NCBI GenBank assembly: GCA_020746995.1
Contig: JAGPXD010000001.1
Location: 3,348,001 to 3,412,000 of the forward strand
DNA length: 64,000 nucleotides
Direction of reading: 5' to 3'
DNA from: Plectosphaerella cucumerina
Taxonomy: Eukaryota > Ascomycota > Sordariomycetes > Glomerellales > Plectosphaerellaceae
Part shown: positions 56,242 to 64,000 of the stretch, in pieces
Layout: each line of letters begins with the position of its first letter
Position numbering within the stretch: the stretch's first letter is position 1
Notes under the pieces: generated by a model
Seen by the model: the letters and a program-made list of their open reading frames with translations, nothing else
The model's database searches: none
Told to the model about the DNA's origin: nothing
Position numbers and translations under genes: made by a program

Positions 56242-56760
56242 CTACGGCCGCTTGATGTTGCGGATCACCTGATCGAGCTTGGCCAGGATCTGGTCCTTCT
56301 CTCTGATCGCATCCTGCCTCTGCGCCTCGGCAACCTTGAGCTCCTCCTCCAGCTCCCTAACGTTCTTCTCCTGGTCTGCCTCGCTAGTATCAAGTCCGGG
56401 AAGCGTCGAGATGAGCACTTCGATCTGCTGCTCCTTGAGGATCAGGTCGCGCGACAGCTCGAGGAGGCCTGCCTGGAATTGCTCGGGTTCGAGGGGTTCG
56501 ACTGGCGCCAACGTTAGCATCTACCGATCTCGGCAACAGTACGGAGATCCTCACCCTCTCTTTGCTCCGGCTCCTGCTTCACGTCGCGTATCTTATCATT
56601 CGGTCCGAGGAGATCGAGGTTGTGGTGTCGGTTCACATAGTGGAAGGAGGCTACGAACTGCTGCGCCAGCTGGGGGATGTTAGAGCTAAGGGCTGGCTTG
56701 AGGGTGGGAGCAACGGACCTGGTCAACAGCATCCTGGAGCTGGGTAAGCCTATCTGTCAT
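56242..56760 (-). CDS. MED21: Mediator complex subunit 21 (Srb7)
   Basis: Exons in transcript order are 56760-56719, 56669-56555 and 56501-56242, encoding 138 aa, the normal size. Med21 dimerises with Med7 to form the hinge between the middle-module domains of Mediator and contacts Pol II. The N-terminus MTDRLTQLQDAVDQLAQQFVASFHYVNRHH is diagnostic. The C-terminal half is a coiled coil (LSRDLILKEQQIEVLISTLPGL then VRELEEELKVAEAQRQDAIREKDQILAKLDQVI). Intron 1 (49 bp) uses a GTCCGT donor, which is weak, but splicing there joins DAVDQ directly to LAQQF as expected of the family. Intron 2 is 53 bp with a GCTAAC branch site. Confidence 0.92.
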
Positions 56761-57148
56761 GGTTCTGGGCGACGGAGCGCTGTCGTTTGGTTTGTTGGAG
56801 GGTACCGAACTTCAATTCAATCAACGGGAAAGCATCCCCAAGCAGCAATGCGATCACGCGTTGAGTGGCTGCTCGTCGTTGGGTGGGGCGTGGATGCCTG
56901 CACCGCCAATCGGCACTTTGGCCCCTGTCACCGTACTGTATCAACTTCAACTTCAGGCTGTCTCTGAACTTCATCTCCCAGGTCGACATACACCACATTC
57001 TTTTTCTACATCTAACATTGAACGAGGCTGCTGCTTGAGTCTTCCATATTCCATCTTTCAATTCTCAATTCCCCCACTCGGCCAAGACCCATGATTGTTT
57101 CGTGAAGCATCAAAACCACTGCTTTCAGCTGGTTATTCTAAACGAACT
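56761..57148. other. Divergent promoter region, MED21 / RRG7
   Basis: These 388 bp lie between divergent start codons. Pyrimidine-rich stretches near 57040-57080 face RRG7. No gene was seen. Confidence 0.6.
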
Positions 57149-57895
57149 ATGTTCATCATGCCTCCTCGCATATCAAGGCTTCTCACGAAGCTTCCAACTC
57201 CAGAGCCTCTCACAAGTCGGCTGCCACATCCCAGGTGTTATTCCACACCCTCAACACATAAAGAAGACGCACCACCAACCGACGGTCTCCTGTATCCAGA
57301 ACCTCCAAACCCTCAGCACTCAGACTTAGACTCTTTCCTCGCCTACGCCTCTCGCACCGGTCTCGACACCTCCTCAACCGTCTACGTCGGCACTCACTAC
57401 GAATACACCGTCGGCCTCTCTCTCGCCCGCTACGGTCTCGCCGCCCGCCGCGTCGGGGGTCCCTCAGACTTTGGCATCGACCTCCTCGGCACCTGGTCGC
57501 TACCTTCCCAGCCCCAGCCTCTCCGCGTCATCCTCCAGTGCAAGGCCGGCACCCAGAAAATCGGCCCCTCTCTGATCCGAGAGCTCGAAGGCTCCTTCGT
57601 GGGCGCGCCTCCCGGTTGGCGAGCCCCCAGCAAGGTCCTTGCCTTCCTCGTCAGTGAGAAGCCGGCAACGAAGGGTGTGAGGGACTCTCTCGGCCGCAGC
57701 AGCTGGCCCATGGGCTACATCAGCTGCTCGAAAGATGGCCTGATCAAGCAGATGATATGGAATCGTCGCGCCGAAGAGAATGGGCTGGAGGGCATCGGCG
57801 TGAGTGTTCGCCATGCGGTCGACGCGGGTCAGCCGGCGCACCTAGTGTTGACCTGGGACGGCAAACAACTGCCCCCCAGAGAAACACCGCCATGA
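57149..57895 (+). CDS. RRG7: Mitochondrial protein Rrg7 (required for respiratory growth; PD-(D/E)XK-like fold)
   Basis: Single exon, 248 aa from the first ATG (MFIMPPRISRLL); a second ATG three codons later is equally possible. Yeast Rrg7 is a mitochondrial protein needed for respiratory growth. The domain after residue ~85 (GTHYEYTVGLSLARYGLAARRVGG) contains GPSDFGIDLLG and, after a strand, VILQCKAG. This E...GxxD...(E/Q)xK pattern is that of the restriction-endonuclease fold: the glutamate in HYEY, the aspartate of FGIDLLG and the Q-C-K are the expected metal-binding set. The N-terminal ~50 residues are Arg/Pro/Thr-rich with no acids up to HKED, a probable presequence. Nuclease activity is inference from the motif only. 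Confidence 0.85.
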   Translation: MFIMPPRISRLLTKLPTPEPLTSRLPHPRCYSTPSTHKEDAPPTDGLLYPEPPNPQHSDLDSFLAYASRTGLDTSSTVYVGTHYEYTVGLSLARYGLAARRVGGPSDFGIDLLGTWSLPSQPQPLRVILQCKAGTQKIGPSLIRELEGSFVGAPPGWRAPSKVLAFLVSEKPATKGVRDSLGRSSWPMGYISCSKDGLIKQMIWNRRAEENGLEGIGVSVRHAVDAGQPAHLVLTWDGKQLPPRETPP

Positions 57896-58250
57896 CACCG
57901 GCCTCATCACTCTTGGCGCACTAGCATGCCAACCTGCGCGCCGGCTGTCTGTTGGGGCTGATCTGTACATTTTTGTCATGATACCATGTAATATCCCTTT
58001 GGTCCTCTAAAGCCTAGTAGTCGTAGTCCTAGTCCACGCCCCTAGCCATCCGCGCCCAGAAATCACAACGTCGCTTCGTGTGTCACAGTGGGAGAATGAA
58101 AACGTCTCCCCAGTCGCTTCAATGCAAGTTGCGCGAGACCTCCTTCCGATGCCCCCAGGCCCCTCGCAAATCGGCTGCCGGATGGGGGGTTTGTTTGACC
58201 CCCCAAGAATCCCGGGACCGTGTCTGCCATTTGGCCTCCGCATTCCCACT
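57896..58250. other. Convergent region RRG7 / cullin
   Basis: These 355 bp are 3' flanks of two convergent genes. No supported feature. Confidence 0.6.
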
Positions 58251-60859
58251 TTACGCCAGATAGCCGAGCTCGTCGTCGTCCAAGCGCTCCAGATACTCCT
58301 TGTCCAGGAGGATCTCGATGCACTTCTTGATGTCTGGGATCTTGGGGTTGAAGCGCGTCTTGATCTGGCTGATCGTCTCGCTGACCAGCTGGGCATGCTT
58401 CATCTTCTTCCGTGCCTTCATGATGCGAACGATAGCGGACTTGGGAGAAAGATTAGTCTCAGCAGTAAGATGCTGGTGCGGTGTGACACGTACCTGAATG
58501 AGCAGCTTGCGGTCCTCCTCGATGGTCTTGTTCGTTTCGGCCTCCTCCTGCTTCGCCTCCTTCGTGCCGCCCAGGTTCAGGTTGACACGGATCTTCTTGC
58601 TCTTGAAGTCGTAGTTCAGGCGGAGCGTCTTTCCGGGCTCGGGCTTGCCGTCGGGAGAGACGAGCAGGACCTTGGCCTTGAGAAGGATAGCTAGGGCCTG
58701 GTCCAGAACGTCGCTGCTCAGCAGAGTGGCGCCGGCAATCTCGTCGTAGCTGTGGCTATCCTTGTCGTTGAAGAGCAGGAGGACTGCCATCTGATAGACC
58801 GACACCTGGAAGGTGAAGGGCGTCTTGCTGTTCTTGCAGTAGTTGGCCTTGAGCTCGCCCTTGCACAGCTGCCACAGCCAGGTCAGCTTGCGACCCTCGT
58901 GCTTGTTCTTGTAGAAGCGGGAGAAGCGCTCCGTATCCTCGTTGATCTCAGCGGGCGGCGTGAAGTTGGTGTTGGGGGCTTGCAGCGGCCAGAATCCCAT
59001 GCCGAGGATGGAGTATTGCGAGTCGAGGGTGCCGGTGACGCCGTCGAGGCTGTTCAGGTGCTCCTTGTAGCTGTTGTTGAGGTCCTTCGAGATCTGCATG
59101 TCCATAAACATACGCTGAAGCTTGTTAGTGTACTCAAAGCCGCATGCTTCCTTGAGCTTGCCGATCATGCTCTCCTCGGCATCGTCTGAAGACGAGTTGC
59201 TGTGGACCAGGCGGCGCGCCAGCATCCTCGAGTAAAACTTCTGGAACACATCCTTGTCCTCAATGTACTTGAAGACGATCATGATCTGCGTGAGCGTGCT
59301 CTCCAGGCTCGACTCCTCGATGCTCGTACCGCTCTTGCGCAGGAGCACGTCCGTATACTTGGCAAGCAGCTCCGGCGACTTACTAGAGCCCGACTTGCAG
59401 ATCTCGTTCCGGTTGACAAACTCCTTGCAGGCGTTGTCGAGAGACCTTGTGAACTCGGCCTCTTCCCTGAAGGCCCGCGACACCAGGCCGGAGTACTGCG
59501 AGTGGACCTCCAGCAAAGCATCGACATAGACCTTGGGCTCGAGCTTCTCCGTGTTCTCGGACGCGACCTTTTGGATGGCGCTGAGACCGGCGTTACGGAC
59601 GTGAACCTCGAAGCGCTGGCGCAGGGCATCCAAACCCTCGGGAATGCGGAGAAGAAGACCGTACATGCGGGCCATGTCCTGCTCGCGGTCGTTCTCCAGG
59701 AGGAGCTGGAACTCGTCGCGGAGAAGGTTGGCATGATCGGAGATAAGAGCTGCCTCGCATGCCTTTTGCAGGGAGGGCAGGATGTCGGGGTGTAGATACA
59801 TCTGGACACGCTCCTCCTCCTCGTTGAGGCGAATTTCGGCCTTCTTCATGTATTCGACGATGCTGTTGTCGGCGACGAACTGCTTCGACTCGGTCTGGTA
59901 GTACTTCTTGGTGGCCTCCAGGAAGGGGCGCTCGAAGTGGTAGCGGTAGATGTCGAGGGTGGAGCGGGACGGGTCGGCCTCGTCGAGCCCCAGGGAGACG
60001 TACGAGTCAACGACCTGCTTTATCTGGCTGTACTCGATCGTCTCCCCGTTCCTCTGCTTCTCGACAAGCTGAAGCACAGCATCCATAACCTGCTCAGAGA
60101 TCTTCTTGAAGAGCTCCTCGCGCCACTGCACCAAATGCAGGGTGTAGACATCGTAGGTGTTCTTCTTACCCTCATCCATCTCGCGCTTGACCCAGTGCCG
60201 GTTGAGGTAGCGGAAGAGGTGGTGAATGTACTTCGCCGCGTTGGTGTACCTGTTCCATTCTCTAATATAGAAGGCAAGCAGCGCCTCGTTGGCGTGAGTC
60301 TTGGACTCTTGGAGAAGACCTTGCAGGTGCTTGGTCAGGTAGTCGGTAAGCTTCTTGTAGAGCTCCTCGCCGAGGAGATGTGCTGTTGCATGGGTGGTCA
60401 GAACGATGTGTGAGAGGTAGGGCTTTTGGCGGGCAAACATACCTCCCCTATGATTACCGCTGCCGATGGACGATGATGGAGATACGCCGAGGCCGATAGC
60501 CTTTTGCGAGGTACAGAAGTTGTGAACAGCTCTGCGTTCGGTCAGCACGAAAGGAGCAAGGGGGCATCTGGGTTAGGGCGGAGTTACGTGTAGACGCCCA
60601 TGTACTATGCAAGGCAGTGGTCAGTGATAGGTACAGAAGTAGGTACGCATAGCAACTCACCGTTTGCATGTCGATACCATGCTCAAGATGCAGCATAATG
60701 CGGTCGATACCAGCCTCGAGATACTTCCAGCTATGAGAGTGTTAGTAGGCCCATGTCGGCAGAAGTGCAACCGGAAGTTGTCGCGTACGTAGCGGCCGCA
60801 TCCTCCCTGTTGGGGGCAGGGGGCATCTGCGCCGGGGAACCGACGCGTGGAGTCGCCAT
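58251..60859 (-). CDS. Cullin-1 (SCF ubiquitin ligase scaffold, Cdc53/CulA)
   Basis: Exons in transcript order are 60859-60789, 60730-60661, 60604-60588, 60531-60443, 60382-58494 and 58439-58251, encoding 774 aa. The third exon is only 17 nt. The intron 60383-60442 is 60 bp with no stop, but its removal restores the family sequence NHRGAHLLGEELY. Cullin-1 bridges Skp1/F-box adaptors at its N-terminus (TYMGVYTAVHNFC) and the RING protein Rbx1 at its C-terminal cullin homology domain (NKLQRMFMDMQISKDLNNSY; LTWLWQLCKGELKA; FQVSVYQMAVLLLFND). The neddylation site is the lysine in IVRIMKARKKM, near residue 720. The protein ends with the cullin signature CIEILLDKEYLERLDDDELGYLA. It resembles Cul1/CulA rather than Cul3 or Cul4. 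Confidence 0.93.
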
Positions 60860-61955
60860 TGCAGTCTGATGATACCGATGCGCCGAGGTTTGACGATGAG
60901 GAGTAGTAGTTGTTGATTCCGGGTCGGGGAGTGTTTGTCGCGTGAGGGGTGTAGTCGGGCCGTCTCGAAACGTTCCGCAGATCCGAGTCGAGAGGGTGGT
61001 GGCCGTGAACGCGGAGAAGGATGATGAGGCAGTTGACTGAGTTATTGTTCGGTAGAGATTCAAGTCCGAGGGCGACCGGTGTGGTCGGAAAAGTGAATCG
61101 GTGCGCGTGTGGTTGAGGTGTGAGGTTTCGCCGCAAGACGCCAGGTGAAGCAGGAAGAGGAGGCGTTGTGGGTGTCAGATTCCGTTCAGGTCACGACCGG
61201 TTGCGGGCAGGCGCAGATCGGGAAGTCGTGCGTTGATTAGGCTGCCCTCCTTGGCTTGTTGTCGGAAGAAAGAGTCGGGATAGTTTTCTGCAAGCTCGAC
61301 GAGGCTGCCTGGCGTGGGTAAAGTTCAAGGTGGTCTCGCGAGATGGGTGGGCGACGGGTTGGTCAGGGAGTGTAGCAGGCAGGCGAACAAGGTGGGCTGT
61401 AGGCAGGCTGTCTGTGGGGTTGGGTCCCTGCGGCAAACTGATAAACCGTGACTTTGGCCACTGCGGCTGATGGCATGGAAAGTCAGGTACTTCACTCGCG
61501 TCTTCTCGCCTTATCGATAACAGATCGTCAGGCTGAGGGAGTGGAGTCACTCTGGATGACGCCAGGCCCCGCGACACCCGTCGCGACTGCTTGGTGTCCG
61601 GTCCAGTCAGATATGACTGTGACTTTGAAGGGCGGGAGGCCAGGGGCCAGCGCGTTGAAAGTCAGCGGGCAGCAAACAATCTCGTACGGTAGTCACCCCA
61701 TTCGTTCGGTACCCCTACTGAACTCCCTGGAATCACGGCGACACCGCAGACCATCGTTTAAAGCATGCCACGTAGTCGCTTTAGAGATCTACCGAATGAA
61801 GCCCGATGAATGCCTAGCCCTCCTCCCTTATCCCATATGAGCCCTGAGCCGGGCCCCTATTTCCGTTTCCCTGCCGCCCAAACGCCCTTGCCAAGAGAGA
61901 AGCCGTGTGTGATGCAACAAAAAGAAATCGCGAGTCGCGGTGTGGGTTGTCAATG
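60860..61955. other. Cullin upstream region
   Basis: These 1.1 kb lie between the cullin start and the SRF1 end, both on the minus strand. They include the cullin promoter and a palindromic double GATA site (listed separately). Open frames on both strands have no motif. Confidence 0.55.
61511..61520. promoter_or_regulatory. Palindromic double GATA site
   Basis: TTATCGATAA carries a GATAA element on each strand. A further GATAA occurs near 61440. Fungal GATA factors (AreA, SRE and others) bind such sites, but the target gene and any function are inference. It is about 650 bp upstream of the cullin ATG. Confidence 0.3.
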
Positions 61956-63170
61956 CTATTGACGTACATGGTCGCCCTCTTCGTTGGAGCTCAACCTGGC
62001 CACGGTCCTGAAGATGCTGACCATGAAGTTCATGGTCCAAGCGAGGAGTCCGACGAACATGAAGGCCGCCAAGGCGCTCGAGAGTTTGGTAACCGCCTTC
62101 TCTCCGCGGTTGTTATGGTACACCAGAGACTCAAAGGCGAGGGCCGTGCTCGCCGACTTGAAGATGATGAAGAAGAGGTCCAGAAGGATCAGGGAGATCT
62201 TCTGGTTGGTCGGGCGCAGTCCCAGCGGCTTGCCCGTGTATTCGTCCCACAGCATGTACCCGATGTAGGGCACGGCAACGACGTCAATGGCGATGGCCAC
62301 GACGCTCTGCGTCCGCTCCGCACTGTCGTCCCCCCGGCTACCCTCGTGCTTGAATATAGCCGCGGCTATGGCAAGCGAGAATAAGGACGTGATCATGACA
62401 ACCAGCCGGAAGACCAGCGGTATCAGCGGGTGTCGTAGGATCGTTTGCCAGAGGCGCTCCATAAAGGTCCTCCTCCTCCTCTTCCGCTTGATTGCCTTTG
62501 GATCGAGCGGATGCAGTGGTTTCTCGCAAGGTCGGTTGAAGCCCGGCTGCAGCTGATCGAGGACGTCGGGCTTGACCACCTCGGATTCCTCGCCCTCGGC
62601 ATGGCCGTACACCGACGACTGTAGGAAATGGCGCCAGGCCGTTGCTGTGGGAGGCGCCTGCGGTCCATGTGCGTAGGCTGCAACGATAACGGGCTCGGCG
62701 GTACGTAGGTGATCCCACTTCCTGCCCTGCTGGCCTCTGCCCCTCATAATAAGGTGCTGTAGGCTCATACGCTTCTGCGGAGGGGTACGCTGGTCGTGCA
62801 GCGGATCCGCGGCCCAGTCGACGAAGCCATCCTTAGACACCCGTCTCTCCAGCTCGGTCGGACTATGGTTGTGCCTCGGGAGGACTGTTCGTTTCGGCGG
62901 GTTCAGCAGGTGCATCTGGTCCTCGGACAGGGGCCCAGACTCCGACTCGAACGACTCGATCCATGCTGCAGGAGGCCTCAAAGTCAGCGTTCATGCTCTG
63001 CGTTCGGGTTTATGCCTCGAGGGGCAGCGGTGGCGATGTTTCATACGGGGCAGTGACCGAGGTGGGCGCTGGCGCGAGCCACTGTTGGCAAGGGTTGCGT
63101 TGCTCGTGTTGACCGAGGCGCGGGTGTCGGGGGAGCCCGACATGCCAGCGCGGCCGGGCTCGAGATCCAT
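61956..63170 (-). CDS. SRF1: Regulator of phospholipase D, Srf1-like membrane protein
   Basis: Exons in transcript order are 63170-63047 and 62965-61956, encoding 377 aa. The 81-bp intron (GTATGA...CTGCAG) restores the conserved PWIESFESESGPLSEDQ. In yeast, Srf1 interacts with and activates phospholipase D Spo14 in mitotic cells. The N-terminal ~220 residues are cytosolic and include GFVDWAADPLHDQR and a basic run KAIKRKRRRRTFMERLW just before the membrane part. Four hydrophobic segments lie between about residues 228 and 365 (FRLVVMITSLFSLAIAAAIF; VVAIAIDVVAVPYIGYMLW; SLILLDLFFIIFKSASTALAF; ALAAFMFVGLLAWTMNFMVSIF), with the motif WDEYTGKPLGLR between the second and third. That organisation fits the family. 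Confidence 0.85.
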
Positions 63171-64000
63171 CGCTCTGAGGGGCGAGGGCGGCGATCAGGG
63201 CCTGGGCGCGTCGAGGTGTATTGTAGAAATTCTATGGTACCGTGGTGTTGGACGTCGAGGCTCGTCGCATCGTCAGCCCGCAGGGCGCGACGGCGGCCTC
63301 CGCTAGCAGGCCAGGATGCTGCTACCTTTTGGGGTGGCGCGCGATGCGCCTATATTTCGCAGGGACCAGGTGGAGAGAAGCAGATGGTAACTCGTAAGGA
63401 AAAAATGCGTCGCGGAAGAAGATGCGGTTTATTCGGAAACGTAGAAGTCGGTGGGTGCTCCCGTCGATCAGCGCCGGGATGAACATGTGGTCATGGTGGT
63501 GTCCCGGGAAACCCGTTCAACAACCGGGTCAGGCGCCTGTTTGTTGGACCCGATGGACGCCTGCCATCGATGAGGCAGGGGCTCACTTTCAGGCTTGTCG
63601 GGTGCCCTTCGCAAGGGTGGCAGCGGGTTCCGCGGGGGCGCAGCGCGTCTCAAAATCAGTTGCTTCCCGAAGGGATGGATCCAAAGTCCCACCAGCAGCT
63701 CAAAGTGGTATCGAGGTACCTCGCCAGCTCCCGTCGCTAACAGATGGAACCCGGTTGGCGCCCTCCCTTCCACTTTAACACTGCCGGGGCTGGGACTCGC
63801 GCCGAGTCGAAGAATCCCACAGCGGGCTCGCGGCGTTGTGGCCAATGACGACAAGGGCATCGGAATCAGCTAATCCTGTTGGAAAAATCTCAGGGGTGCG
63901 GCCCCAGCAGCCTGCCACTTGAGCCTGCAGATGACCGCCATGTGCGTCACCGTTTGGCCCAGACCAGGAGCTCCAAAAAGCTTAGCTCCGGACGACTTTG
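63171..64000. other. SRF1 upstream region to the window edge
   Basis: These 830 bp hold the SRF1 promoter. Short open frames are present on both strands, but none has a recognisable domain or splice partner. Confidence 0.5.

Noticed and set aside
61191..61840. Open frames upstream of the cullin gene on both strands
   Set aside because: Overlapping on both strands with no motif, best read as promoter DNA.

Overview
This is a gene-dense stretch of a filamentous ascomycete nuclear genome, most likely a Sordariomycete. The evidence is many short (about 46-140 bp) GT-AG introns with CTAAC/CTGAC-type branch sites, GC-rich coding sequence, and fungal protein families (RRG7, SRF1, DASH ASK1, Rrn7/Rrn5, CYP61/ERG5, Eaf7). 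Gene models below were built by hand from reading frames, splice consensus and protein motifs. All intact models add up to a multiple of three. No tRNA, rRNA, transposon, secondary-metabolite cluster or CRISPR array was recognised.

Layout. 1-10 kb: 3' part of an Hsp110/SSE1 gene (+), eIF5B (-), and a large MMS1_N/DDB1-like beta-propeller protein (-). 10-14.5 kb: an unusually long divergent gene-free interval with microsatellites. 14.5-24.3 kb: a membrane-anchored TBC Rab-GAP (+), VPS52 of the GARP tether (-), eIF5A (+), the Pol I factor RRN7 (+), and the ubiquitin-L40 fusion (+), whose start codon is split by an intron. 25-31 kb: a decayed SRPK-like kinase (-), a YIPF-type Golgi membrane protein (+), a mitochondrial-type rhodanese (-), and the sterol C-22 desaturase ERG5 (-). 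32.8-43.7 kb: ASK1 of the DASH complex (-), a gamma-tubulin-complex protein (-), the NuA4 subunit EAF7 (+), the Pol I UAF subunit RRN5 (-), and the mitochondrial helicase IRC3 (+). 44.6-54.4 kb: a multi-KH RNA-binding protein (-), a 3.8 kb gene-free interval, and an unrecognised proline-rich protein (-). 55-63.2 kb: an SDT1-like HAD phosphatase (+), MED21 (-), RRG7 (+), cullin-1 (-), and the phospholipase D regulator SRF1 (-).

The genes are mostly housekeeping: translation (eIF5A, eIF5B, L40), Pol I and Pol II transcription (RRN5, RRN7, MED21, EAF7), vesicle traffic (TBC, VPS52, YIPF), the mitotic spindle (ASK1, GCP), mitochondria (IRC3, RRG7, rhodanese), ubiquitin signalling (ubiquitin, cullin, a DDB1-like adaptor) and lipids (ERG5, SRF1). 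I see no sign of a novel mobile or defence system. The observations most worth a second look are the three-lesion SRPK pseudogene, the split start codon with 7-nt exon in the ubiquitin gene, the in-frame TAG followed by a 19-codon basic tail in EAF7, and the two very long regulatory-type intergenic regions.
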